Shown: positions 9,633-17,660 of the stretch, in pieces
How positions within the stretch are numbered: the first letter of the stretch is position 1
How the letters are laid out: every line of letters starts with the position of its first letter
Assembly (NCBI GenBank): GCA_029202845.1
Contig: CP119315.1
Span: 2,635,001 to 2,699,000 of the forward strand
From: Candidatus Sphingomonas colombiensis
Lineage (GTDB): Bacteria > Pseudomonadota > Alphaproteobacteria > Sphingomonadales > Sphingomonadaceae
Length of the DNA: 64,000 nt
Direction of reading: 5' to 3'
Notes under the pieces: generated by a model
What the model was told of the DNA's origin: nothing
Databases searched by the model: none
What the model saw: only the letters and a program-made list of their open reading frames with translations
Program-made: the position numbers and the translations under genes

Positions 9633-9974
9633 CATTGCGCACGCGGGCGTCGCACGAGATGAGCCTCGCTGGATCAGCTAAATTATTGTAGAAACGTGTT
9701 TTTTTGAGGACGGATCGCGATGCTTCTGATGATGCATGTGTCGATAGATTGGGCGCGCCAGTACCAGCGAGATACACGCGCGCGTTAGCGCTCCATCGTC
9801 TCACTCGGCGCGGGTTTTACCAAAGCGCGACCCGGGACCAAAGGTCGAACACTCCTTCCTGGTCAGCGGCAAAAAGCAGGGAGCCGTGAAACTAACGCGC
9901 GAGATCTGTATTCCTTTTTCCTGACCTGAACGCCTTGTTCCCGTCCGCAACGAAATTTGGGTGAGAGGGAAGCA

Positions 9975-11174
9975 ATGAAGCCTGTCAAAAAACTCGATCG
10001 TCTGCCGACCCTCAATGCGGCACGCGAGTTGAAGATGGCACGATCGGCGCATGCGTATGTGCGCGGCAATACAGTCAAATTCTACGAATGGCTGGCGGAG
10101 TCCCCAGTTGCACGCATGTTGCCGGTTGGGCCGCCAATCTGGATTTGCGGCGATTGTCATCTTGGCAATCTCGGGCCGGTCTCAGATGGCGACGGGGCGG
10201 TAAAGATTCAAATTCGCGATCTGGATCAAACCGTTGTCGGAAACCCCGCGCACGACCTCATTCGCCTCGGCCTGTCGCTGGCTACGGCCGCCCGGGGCTC
10301 CGATCTGCCCGGGGTCACCACCGCGCACATGGTCGAGCAAATGATTGAGGGATACATTCACGCGCTGGTCGAACCTGAGGACGATGATGCAGCCCCGGAG
10401 CCGGACGTTGTCCGCTCGGTAAAGCGGCGCGCGATGGGGCGCCGCTGGCGACATCTGGCGCGAGAGCGCATCGACGGCACAAGCCCCTCGATCCCGCTGG
10501 GCAAGAAATTCTGGCCAATCGAGGCGCGGGAGCGAACCGCACTCACCGATCTTTTCGCCGACCCGGAGATGCAACGGCAGATTCTCTCGTTGAATCCGAA
10601 AGACGAGGATCGCGCAGTCGAACTGGTTGACGCAGCTTATTGGATGAAAGGCTGTAGTTCGCTTGGACTATTACGCTATGCGGCGCTCCTTCGCATCAAC
10701 GGTGCGAAAGGGAGGGCCGATTATGCCCTGGTGGACTTGAAGGAAGCCATCAGGCCTGCCGCCCCGGCGAGCAAGCGTGCCAGGATGCCGAAAGATCCTG
10801 CAATGCGCGTTGTAGCGGGTGCCCGCGCTCTCTCTCCCTATCTCGGCAACAGGATGATCGCCGCCCGATTGTTGGGGAAATCGGTTTTTATCCGTGAACT
10901 TGCGCCGCAGGATCTAAAACTGGAGGTTGAGCAATTTTCCCAAGATCAGGCGGTCAAGGCCGCACGTTATCTTGCCTATATCGTCGGCACCGCTCACGCA
11001 CGCCAGATGGAAAAGGAGCGTCGGGCGGCCTGGCGCAAAACTCTTCTCGACTACAGCTCGCTTAACATCGATGCTCCATCCTGGTTATGGGACAGCATTG
11101 TTGATTTGTCCTCGACCCATGAAGCGGGATATCTCCAGCATTGTCGCCAATTCGCACTTTCCAAGGCCGCATAA
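9975..11174 (+). CDS. DUF2252 family protein
   Basis: Protein of 399 residues belonging to the DUF2252 family (COG4320); biochemical role not established. The motif WICGDCHLGNLGPV (residues about 55-68) followed by IQIRDLDQTVVGNPAHDLIR (about 80-99) resembles the catalytic loop and metal-binding Asp of aminoglycoside-phosphotransferase-like kinases. Hence a small-molecule or protein kinase-like fold is a reasonable inference, not a demonstrated activity. The ATG at 9975 is preferred over an upstream TTG because GAGAGGGA lies just before it. The gene stands alone on the plus strand and is bracketed by a 17-bp inverted repeat. Confidence 0.88.
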   Translation: MKPVKKLDRLPTLNAARELKMARSAHAYVRGNTVKFYEWLAESPVARMLPVGPPIWICGDCHLGNLGPVSDGDGAVKIQIRDLDQTVVGNPAHDLIRLGLSLATAARGSDLPGVTTAHMVEQMIEGYIHALVEPEDDDAAPEPDVVRSVKRRAMGRRWRHLARERIDGTSPSIPLGKKFWPIEARERTALTDLFADPEMQRQILSLNPKDEDRAVELVDAAYWMKGCSSLGLLRYAALLRINGAKGRADYALVDLKEAIRPAAPASKRARMPKDPAMRVVAGARALSPYLGNRMIAARLLGKSVFIRELAPQDLKLEVEQFSQDQAVKAARYLAYIVGTAHARQMEKERRAAWRKTLLDYSSLNIDAPSWLWDSIVDLSSTHEAGYLQHCRQFALSKAA

Positions 11175-11217
11175 TTGATGTGATCGCGGGGCAGCTCGAT
11201 TGTAGGGGGCGGCCTTT

Positions 11218-11234
11218 GGGACATGGGTTCGTTG
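11218..11234. repeat. 17-bp inverted repeat, right copy
   Basis: GGGACATGGGTTCGTTG, the exact reverse complement of 9606-9622, located 44 bases after the DUF2252 stop. Confidence 0.6.
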
Positions 11235-11350
11235 TCGGATCATCCGCCGGCTGTCGACGGAAACTTTCCTTTCAAGGCTGCGCGCTTGCCTCCTGATTGC
11301 AGCGCGTCGTTCACCAGGGCAGCATGCTGCAAACAAAGAAGGAGGTCCGG

Positions 11351-12004
11351 GTGACACGCGTCAGAGTCGCGGGGTTTTCGCTGTCGCTGGATGGCTTTGG
11401 CGCCGGCCCGGAACAGAGTCTTGAGGACCCTCTGGGAAAGCGCGGGAAGGAACTCCACAACTGGTTCTTCGGAACTAAGTCGTTCAAGGCGATGGTGGGT
11501 GAGGGCGGTGGCTCAGAGGGTGTGGATGAAACCTTTGCGCACCGCTCGATGGACGGGTTCGGCGCCTTCATTTTGGGCAGGAACATGTTCGGTCCCATGC
11601 GCGGGGCATGGCCGGACGACGACTGGAGGGGCTGGTGGGGCGATAATCCGCCCTATCACGCTCCGACATTTGTCCTGACGCACCATGCCCGCGAACCGAT
11701 CGTCATGGAGGGTGGCACAATTTTCCACTTCGTCACGGATGGGATCCACGCCGCGCTTGAACGCGCACGCGCCGCTGCAGGAACTCTTGACGTCAAGATC
11801 GGAGGTGGGGTTTCCACCGTTCGCCAATACCTGCAAGCCGGCTTGATCGATGAACTGCATTTTGCGCTTTCGCCTGTTTTGCTCGGGCGGGGCGAAGCAA
11901 TGTTCGAGGGTTTGGATCTCACCGCCCTTGGCTATCGCGTGATGGAATCCACGGGCACCGACCTCGCGACGCACGTCGTACTGGCGGGCGTGAATAGCGA
12001 ATAA
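11351..12004 (+). CDS. Dihydrofolate reductase / RibD C-terminal family protein
   Basis: NADPH-dependent reductase-like protein of 217 residues with the RibD_C/DHFR-like fold; not the housekeeping folA. Family features: the N-terminal VRVAGFSLSLDGFGAGPEQS strand and loop, GAFILGRNMFGP (nucleotide-site region), TFVLTHHARE, and near the C-terminus IGGGVSTVRQYLQAGLIDEL, typical of RibD-C proteins. The GTG at 11351 is chosen because a perfect AAGGAGG lies seven bases upstream; longer TTG/ATG starts have no such site. Such genes are often stand-alone and their substrate is usually unknown. Confidence 0.88.
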   Translation: MTRVRVAGFSLSLDGFGAGPEQSLEDPLGKRGKELHNWFFGTKSFKAMVGEGGGSEGVDETFAHRSMDGFGAFILGRNMFGPMRGAWPDDDWRGWWGDNPPYHAPTFVLTHHAREPIVMEGGTIFHFVTDGIHAALERARAAAGTLDVKIGGGVSTVRQYLQAGLIDELHFALSPVLLGRGEAMFEGLDLTALGYRVMESTGTDLATHVVLAGVNSE

Positions 12005-12276
12005 GCGCCTGCTATTTTGTAGGTTCGTTGGCCGGCAACCCCAAATGTCTGACGATGCGCCCGTCGGCCATTTGCCAGCTCTCGGCGCGTTATCTTCCCC
12101 GAAAAAAGGCGAACAGATCTAGGACTGCCATCAATCGGCAAGCGTGGTCGTTTTGCTGTTTGGCCCGCTTTGAGCGCGGAATTGTCTTCCGGCGCGTGAA
12201 AAGCGGGGGGGATTATGTCGCTCGCGGTGGGAAAGGCCGCCGCGCCGAAGCAGCAGAAAGGGCGAATTTCCGCCAC
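12005..12276. other. Gene-free stretch before tRNA-Glu
   Basis: Some 270 bases with no supported gene or clear terminator. It lies 3' to both the DHFR-like gene and the tRNA. Confidence 0.4.
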
Positions 12277-12351
12277 TGGTGACCCCTACGGGAATCGAAC
12301 CCGTGTTTTCGCCGTGAGAGGGCGACGTCCTAACCGCTAGACGAAGGGGCC
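12277..12351 (-). tRNA. tRNA-Glu (anticodon CTC)
   Basis: Complete cloverleaf on the minus strand. Acceptor GGCCCCT pairs with AGGGGTC, D-arm GTCT/GGAC, anticodon stem TCGCC/GGCGA with loop CTCTCAC (anticodon CTC), T-arm ACGGG/CCCGT with loop TTCGAAT, discriminator A and an encoded CCA. It reads GAG codons. Confidence 0.95.
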
Positions 12352-12396
12352 ATCTTGCAGGTGGAGGCGGGCGATTAGGGCCCGCCGCGCCCCGCG

Positions 12397-13770
12397 TCAA
12401 GCTGCTGCTTTGCGTCGCTCCGCCATTTCTTCGTTCAGCATCTCCGCCAGCAGGAACGCGAGTTCGAGGCTCTGGCCAGCATTCAGGCGCGGATCGCAAT
12501 GCGTGTGATAGCGATCGGCGAGCGACTGTTCGGTCACGTCGATCGCGCCGCCGGTGCATTCGGTGACATTCTGCCCGGTCATCTCCGCATGGATGCCGCC
12601 GGCATGGGTTCCCTCGGCGCGGTGCACGGCGAAGAAGCCGCGCACTTCCGCGAGGATACGTTCGAACGGACGCGTCTTATAGCCGGTGGCAGCCTTGATG
12701 ACGTTGCCGTGCATCGGATCGCAGCTCCACACCACCGGATGCCCTTCGCGCGTGACGGCGCGGAGCAGCCGGGGGAAGGCGGCCTCGATCTTGTCATGAC
12801 CGTAGCGCGTGATCAGTGTGATCCGCCCCGGCGTCCTTGCCGGATTGAGCAGATCGAGCAGGCGCAACAATTCGTCCGGCTCCAGGCTCGGCCCGCACTT
12901 CACGCCGATCGGATTGCCGACACCGCGCAGGAACTCGACATGCGCGGAGCCCTCAAAACGGGTGCGGTCACCGATCCACAGCATGTGCGCGCTGGTGTCG
13001 TACCAGTCGCCGGTCAGCGAATCCTGCCGCGTCAACGCCTGCTCGTAGGGGAGCAACAGCGCCTCGTGGCTGGTGTAGAATTGAGTCTGCGCAAGTTGCG
13101 GCACGGTTTCCGGGTCGATCCCGCACGCCGCCATGAACTCCAGCGCCTCACCGATGCGATCCGCAGTCTCGGCATATTTCGCAGCCCAGGGCGAGCGGCC
13201 CATGAAATCATGCGTCCAGCGATGAACCTGATGCAGATTGGCATAGCCGCCGCCAGCAAAGGCGCGCAGCAGGTTGAGCGTCGCGGCGGACTGATTGTAG
13301 CCGCGCACCATGCGCGCCGGATCGGGGATGCGCGATTGCGGGGTGAAGGCGATGTCGTTGACGTTATCGCCGCGATAGCTTGGCAGTTCCACGCCATCGA
13401 TCGTCTCGGTCGGCGCCGAGCGCGGCTTGGCGAACTGGCCGGCCATGCGCCCAACCTTCACCACCGGCAGCTTGGATGCGAAGGTGAGCACCACCGCCAT
13501 CTGCAGGATCACCCGGAAAGTATCGCGGATGTTGTTCGGGTGGAATTCGGCGAAGCTCTCCGCGCAATCGCCGCCCTGCAGCAGAAAGCCCTTGCCCGCC
13601 GCGACATGCGCCAGATCGGCGGTGAGATTGCGTGCCTCGCCCGCAAACACGAGCGGCGGATAGCTGCCGAGCTGATCGGTCGCCGCGTTCAGCGCGGCGG
13701 CGTCGGGATAGTCAGGAAGCTGGCGCGCCTCATGCGAGGTCCAGCTATCGGGGGCCCAATTGGCGGCCAT
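12397..13770 (-). CDS. aroG: Class II 3-deoxy-7-phosphoheptulonate (DAHP) synthase
   Basis: First enzyme of the shikimate pathway: phosphoenolpyruvate plus erythrose-4-phosphate to DAHP. 457 residues, the class II (plant/Mycobacterium-like) size. Visible family motifs: FLLQGGDCAESFAEF (about 67-81), GRMAGQFAKPRS (phosphate and PEP-binding region), HEALLLPYEQALTR, WIGDRTRFEGSAHVEFLRGV, GVKCGPSLEPDELLRLLDLL, and VVWSCDPMHGNVIKAATGYK with the conserved Cys/His/Asp cluster. The ATG at 13770 gives MAANWAPDSW, the usual class II start; an upstream GTG-type extension is unlikely. It is followed by tRNA-Glu. The symbol follows common usage for class II enzymes. Confidence 0.95.
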   Translation of the reverse strand: MAANWAPDSWTSHEARQLPDYPDAAALNAATDQLGSYPPLVFAGEARNLTADLAHVAAGKGFLLQGGDCAESFAEFHPNNIRDTFRVILQMAVVLTFASKLPVVKVGRMAGQFAKPRSAPTETIDGVELPSYRGDNVNDIAFTPQSRIPDPARMVRGYNQSAATLNLLRAFAGGGYANLHQVHRWTHDFMGRSPWAAKYAETADRIGEALEFMAACGIDPETVPQLAQTQFYTSHEALLLPYEQALTRQDSLTGDWYDTSAHMLWIGDRTRFEGSAHVEFLRGVGNPIGVKCGPSLEPDELLRLLDLLNPARTPGRITLITRYGHDKIEAAFPRLLRAVTREGHPVVWSCDPMHGNVIKAATGYKTRPFERILAEVRGFFAVHRAEGTHAGGIHAEMTGQNVTECTGGAIDVTEQSLADRYHTHCDPRLNAGQSLELAFLLAEMLNEEMAERRKAAA

Positions 13771-13878
13771 GGCACACTTTCCGTCGATACAAAGAGTAAT
13801 CAAGCTGGGGGCGATAGCGCCGCGATGCAACGAAGGAAAGCTTTGGGTGGGCAGGCGCCATAATTGCGCTGCCCAGTT

Positions 13879-14658
13879 TCACATGATTCCAGCGTAGCTG
13901 CCGCCATCGATCAACAGGCTCTGCCCGGTGATGTAGCCAGCCTGTTGTGAGCAGAGGAACGCGCAGGTCGCGCCGAATTCCGCCGGATCGCCGAAGCGGC
14001 GCGCGGGGATGCGCTCGCGGTTGCGGCGCTCGGCTTCGTCAAAATCCACGTCGGCCGTCTGCGCGGCGAAACGGGTGACGCCTTCCAGCCGCCGCGTCGC
14101 AAACAGGCCGGGGAGCAGGAAGTTGATCGTCACGCCAGATGCGGCGACCTGTCGCGCCACTCCGGCGAGGAAGCCGGTGAGCCCAATCCGCGCGCCGCTC
14201 GACAGATCGAGGCCTGGGGTGGGGGCCTTCACCGAGGCTGAGGTGATGCATACGATCCGCCCGAAACCGCGTTCGACCATGCCGTCAACCACCTGCTGCA
14301 CCATGCGGATCGGGGTAACCATATTGGCGTCGAGCCCGGCGTGAATCGCCGCGCTGTCCAACTGCCGGAAATCGCGCAGCGGCGGGCCGCCATTGTTATT
14401 GATGAGGATATCGACGGTCGGCGCGGCTGAGATCAACGCGTGCTGCACCCCCGCGTCGGCGATATCGCCTGCGATCGCCTCGACGTTTACGCCGGTTTCG
14501 TCGCGGATTGCGCGCGCGGTGGCGTCGAGCGCATCCGCATCGCGTCCGTTGAGCACCAGCGTGCAGCCGGCGCGTGCCAATTCGGTCGCACAGGCGCGGC
14601 CAAGGCCGTGGCTCGATGCGCAGACGATTGCCGTCTTGCCGTTCAGCCCAAGATCCAT
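13879..14658 (-). CDS. Divergent SDR-family oxidoreductase lacking the YxxxK motif
   Basis: Short-chain dehydrogenase/reductase-fold protein of 259 residues. The start at 14658 has AGGAGGA before it and gives MDLGLNGKTAIVCASSHGLG. The glycine motif is ASSHGLG rather than TGxxxGIG, the NNAG position reads NNNGGP, the catalytic Ser is present (CITSASVK), but where YxxxK should be the protein reads LSSGARIGL. Tyr and Lys are both absent. This matches a known atypical SDR subgroup (resembling beta-ketoacyl reductases without a full tetrad), so it is a family trait more than decay. The C-terminal LIDGGSYAGIM is intact. It lies 40 bases downstream of the carotenoid oxygenase, probably in the same operon. 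Confidence 0.9.
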   Translation of the reverse strand: MDLGLNGKTAIVCASSHGLGRACATELARAGCTLVLNGRDADALDATARAIRDETGVNVEAIAGDIADAGVQHALISAAPTVDILINNNGGPPLRDFRQLDSAAIHAGLDANMVTPIRMVQQVVDGMVERGFGRIVCITSASVKAPTPGLDLSSGARIGLTGFLAGVARQVAASGVTINFLLPGLFATRRLEGVTRFAAQTADVDFDEAERRNRERIPARRFGDPAEFGATCAFLCSQQAGYITGQSLLIDGGSYAGIM

Positions 14659-14698
14659 GCGCGCTCCTCCTAGTCCAGATGAACGCGCATGGACCGGT

Positions 14699-16138
14699 TC
14701 AGCCGCGCTGTGAAGCCAGCCAATTGCCGTGGAAGCCCGGCGGGATACGATGGGGCACACGCACGCTGGCGACCGGCTCGCCGGTGAAATCGCGCGCGTC
14801 GATGATCGCGAGATCGGTCGTTTCGCGCGGCAGATCGATCACCAGACCGATCAGCCAGCCCTCATCCTCCGCCGCATCTGAGTGGGCGGGGACGAATACG
14901 AATTCGCCCGGATAGCGGCCGGCGCCGAATTCGTGTGTTTCGCGCATGCCGGTTTCGAGATCGTGCTTGTAGAGCCGCGTCGCGCCAAGGAACTGGTCGT
15001 CATCACTTTCGGGCAGCGCCATCGCATAAGCGTAGCGATAGGACTGGCCGAAGCGGCGTTCGTCCGGGCGGGGGAATTCCTGCGCGCTGGCGTCTATCGT
15101 GCGCCGTGTCACCGTTTTGGCGACCGGATCGATCGTCCAGCGTTCGAGGCCCATGTTGCGCCCGTTCGGCCCCTCCATCCCGTCGGCGAACATCGTCTGA
15201 TAGGCGCAAACGTCCATCACCACCGTGCCGTCGGGGGCATCGTATGCATTGGCGACATGGAAAACGTAAACTGGATCCATGTCGCACCAGATCACGTCCT
15301 CCGCCGTGCCGTTTCGCGGGAGCAGGCCGACGCGGGCGTGGTGTTCCGGGTTCCAGCGATAGGGGAAGCGATGGCCGCCGATTAGCGCCTTCATCGAAAA
15401 GGTGACCGGCAGATCGAGGATCACGGCATAACGCGCGGTGATCGCGCAATCATGGATCGAGGGGCCGTTTTTCACCGCGATCGGCAGTTCGCGGATTACC
15501 TTGCCCTCGGCCGAGACGACGACGTGGTGGATCGTGTTCGGATCGGTGGCTTCGTAGGTTATGGCGTGATGCTCGCCGGTTAGCGGATCGTGATGCGGGT
15601 GGGCGGTGAACGATCCCTCCAGCGTGCCGTCGAAGGGATTATAGGTCTGTTCGTCCAGCGTCTCATTCAGTTCGACCGGATAGCTGCCGGCCTCGACCAG
15701 TGCCCAGGTGCGGCCGGCTATATCGATGACGTTGGTGTTCACCGTGTCGAAGCCACCGTGGCGCGGGCCGGGAGCGGGGGCCTCGCCGAGTGCTTCGGCC
15801 AGCGCGCGGGAGCGTATCCAGCGATTGCGATACCATAAGGCCTTACCGTCGCGGAGCGCGATGCCATGGACCATCCCGTCACCCACGAACCAGTGATAGC
15901 CCGCCGGATCGGGCACGACCGGGTTAGGCCCGATCCGCAGATATCGTCCGTCTAGCGCCGCCGGGATCGTGCCGGTGACGGGCAGATCGACCAATGTCAT
16001 CTCGCCGGTCAGCGGCTGATGGATGCCGGTCAGGAACGGGTGATCGGTTTGTGGCAGATGCTTGCGATTGAAGTCCGCAACGATCCCGACGCCCTTGGTG
16101 ACGACCGAGCGGATCGCGGTTTCGACGGTTCCGGCCAT
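14699..16138 (-). CDS. Carotenoid oxygenase family (RPE65/lignostilbene dioxygenase-like) protein
   Basis: Non-heme Fe(II) dioxygenase cleaving a conjugated or styryl double bond. 479 residues, typical length. The four iron-ligand His positions are visible in FTAHPHHDP, PSIHDCAIT, YVFHVANAY and, at the C-terminus, PPGFHGNW. The N-terminal DLPVTGTIPAALDGRYLRIG and HWFVGDGMVHG are family hallmarks. Sphingomonads carry both apocarotenoid oxygenases and lignostilbene dioxygenases; the sequence alone does not separate these. The ATG at 16138 gives MAGTVETAI. It is transcribed with the SDR downstream, faces a TetR regulator 98 bases away, and a sigma-70-like promoter overlaps a dyad, suggesting TetR control. 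Confidence 0.93.
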   Translation of the reverse strand: MAGTVETAIRSVVTKGVGIVADFNRKHLPQTDHPFLTGIHQPLTGEMTLVDLPVTGTIPAALDGRYLRIGPNPVVPDPAGYHWFVGDGMVHGIALRDGKALWYRNRWIRSRALAEALGEAPAPGPRHGGFDTVNTNVIDIAGRTWALVEAGSYPVELNETLDEQTYNPFDGTLEGSFTAHPHHDPLTGEHHAITYEATDPNTIHHVVVSAEGKVIRELPIAVKNGPSIHDCAITARYAVILDLPVTFSMKALIGGHRFPYRWNPEHHARVGLLPRNGTAEDVIWCDMDPVYVFHVANAYDAPDGTVVMDVCAYQTMFADGMEGPNGRNMGLERWTIDPVAKTVTRRTIDASAQEFPRPDERRFGQSYRYAYAMALPESDDDQFLGATRLYKHDLETGMRETHEFGAGRYPGEFVFVPAHSDAAEDEGWLIGLVIDLPRETTDLAIIDARDFTGEPVASVRVPHRIPPGFHGNWLASQRG

Positions 16139-16164
16139 GACGACTCTCCAATGTGTTCGGCGTA

Positions 16165-16192
16165 AACATAACTTATATGTGATCGCTGTCAA
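16165..16192 (-). promoter_or_regulatory. Promoter and candidate TetR operator for the carotenoid oxygenase gene
   Basis: On the minus strand TTGACA (complement of 16187-16192), 16-base spacer, TATGTT (complement of 16165-16170), 27 bases before the start codon. The dyad ACATA-N5-TATGT at 16166-16180 overlaps the -10 and spacer and lies between the divergent TetR gene and the oxygenase. Confidence 0.6.
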
Positions 16193-16236
16193 CATGGGTC
16201 TTGCGGCCGTCGGATCGAGCGCGCTATCTGCCTAAA

Positions 16237-16788
16237 GTGGCAAGGACATATCATCACGGTGATTTGCGCGCGGCGCTGGTAACGGCCGGGCTGGGGCTGA
16301 TCGAGGAACAGAGTGCCGACGACCTGTCGCTGCGCGAGCTAGCGCGACGGGTGGGGGTGAGCGCAACGGCGGTCTATCGCCATTTTCCGGACAAAGCGGC
16401 GTTGATGGCCGCGCTGGCGCGGGAGGCGCTGGAGCGGCTCGCAGCGGCGCAGCGTGCGGCTTCTGAACGGGCTGGCGGCGGCATGGCGGGGTTCGAGGCG
16501 ACGGGCGCCGCCTATGTCCGTTTTGCGCGCGATAATCCCGGATTGTTCCGGCTCGTTTTCGCGCATCCGGCGCCGCAGGGCATGCGCGAGAAGGATGATG
16601 ACGCGATGGCGATGCTGCAGGCCGCTGCTGTCGCGCTGGCGCCCGCTGGGACCGATCCGGCCGCCTTCGCGCTGGGCGCCTGGTCGCTGGCGCATGGTCT
16701 TGCGATGCTGATGCTGGATGGTCAGGTCGAGGTGGACGATGCCACGATCGACCGCGTGATCGACGTCAGCGGATGGGTAAGGCGCTAG
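16237..16788 (+). CDS. TetR/AcrR family transcriptional regulator
   Basis: Repressor-type regulator of about 183 residues. The N-terminal helix-turn-helix reads LSLRELARRVGVSATAVYRH followed by FPDKAALMAAL. The C-terminal ligand domain is a helical TetR_C-type domain with ARDNPGLFRLVFAHPAP. The start is uncertain. The GTG at 16237 gives VARTYHHGDLRAALV, matching the usual family N-terminus, but lacks a clear ribosome site; a TTG at 16201 would add 12 residues. It diverges from the carotenoid oxygenase and probably represses it and itself. Its stop overlaps the convergent rmlA stop by two bases. Confidence 0.9.
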   Translation: MARTYHHGDLRAALVTAGLGLIEEQSADDLSLRELARRVGVSATAVYRHFPDKAALMAALAREALERLAAAQRAASERAGGGMAGFEATGAAYVRFARDNPGLFRLVFAHPAPQGMREKDDDAMAMLQAAAVALAPAGTDPAAFALGAWSLAHGLAMLMLDGQVEVDDATIDRVIDVSGWVRR

Positions 16789-17660
16789 GCGTTGCTCTCG
16801 CGGACGGCGTTGATGATGGCGCGGCCGTAGGCGGTTTTGCTCAGTGCCTCGCCGCGGGCGATGGCTTGATCGGCGGTGATGAAGCCGTGGGTGAACGCGA
16901 TTTCCTCGAGGCAGGCGATCTGGATGCCCTGGCGGTGCTGGATGGTGCGGACGAACTCGGAAGCTTCGAGCAGGCTGTCGTGGGTGCCAGTGTCGAGCCA
17001 CGCATAGCCACGCCCCATCTGTTCGACGTAGAGGTCGCCCGCCTCCATATAGAGGCGGTTGAGATCGGTGATCTCCAGCTCGCCGCGCGCCGAGGGTTTC
17101 AGGTCGCGGGCGAGATCGAGCACGCGGTTGTCGTAGAAGTAGAGACCGGTGACGGCGCAGTTCGACTTCGGTTTCGCCGGCTTTTCCTCGAGGCTGATCG
17201 CGCGGCCGTCGCGATCGAGCTCGACCACGCCGTAGCGTTCCGGGTCTTCGACGCGATAGCTGAACACGGTCGCGCCATGGGTACGCGCGACCGCGCTCGC
17301 CAGCAGGTTGGTGAGGTGTGCGCCGAAGAAGATATTGTCGCCGAGCACGAGGGCCACCCGATCGTCGCCGACGAACTCGCGCCCGATCGTGAACGCCTGC
17401 GCCAGCCCTTCCGGGCGGGGCTGTTCGGCATAAGAGATGGCGATGCCCCACTCGCCGCCGTCGCCGAACATCCGCCGATAATTGTCGAGGAACTCTGGGC
17501 TGGAGATGATCAGGATATCGCGGATGCCGGCCATCATCAGCACCGACAGCGGATAATAGATCATCGGCTTGTCATAGACCGGCAGCAGCTGCTTGTTGAT
17601 CGCCAGCGTCGCGGGATGCAGCCGCGTGCCGGAGCCGCCGGCGAGAATGATGCCTTTCAC
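16785..17660 (-). CDS. rmlA: Glucose-1-phosphate thymidylyltransferase
   Basis: Makes dTDP-glucose from dTTP and glucose-1-phosphate, the first step of dTDP-L-rhamnose synthesis; cytoplasmic. 291 residues, family length. Motifs: GIILAGGSGTRLHP (nucleotide-binding loop), VYDKPMIYYPLSVLM, VLGDNIFFG (metal-binding Asp), EEKPAKPKSN, YAWLDTGTHDSLLEA. Start is the GTG at 17660, overlapping the rmlD stop as GTGA, so translation is coupled. Last gene of the rmlCBDA operon. Confidence 0.96.
   Translation of the reverse strand: MKGIILAGGSGTRLHPATLAINKQLLPVYDKPMIYYPLSVLMMAGIRDILIISSPEFLDNYRRMFGDGGEWGIAISYAEQPRPEGLAQAFTIGREFVGDDRVALVLGDNIFFGAHLTNLLASAVARTHGATVFSYRVEDPERYGVVELDRDGRAISLEEKPAKPKSNCAVTGLYFYDNRVLDLARDLKPSARGELEITDLNRLYMEAGDLYVEQMGRGYAWLDTGTHDSLLEASEFVRTIQHRQGIQIACLEEIAFTHGFITADQAIARGEALSKTAYGRAIINAVRESNA

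Larger units (their letters stand above)
9572..9974. other. Intergenic stretch between coiled-coil gene and DUF2252 gene
   Basis: About 400 bases without a supported gene. It contains the EcfG-type promoter of the minus-strand gene (9607-9632) and one copy of a 17-bp inverted repeat (9606-9622). It should also hold the DUF2252 promoter, which I could not pick out. No RNA gene recognised. Confidence 0.5.

Noticed and set aside
11218..11234. Second EcfG promoter at the right inverted-repeat copy
   Set aside because: CGTT is present but the required GGAAC 17 bases upstream is GGCGG, so only the left copy is a promoter.
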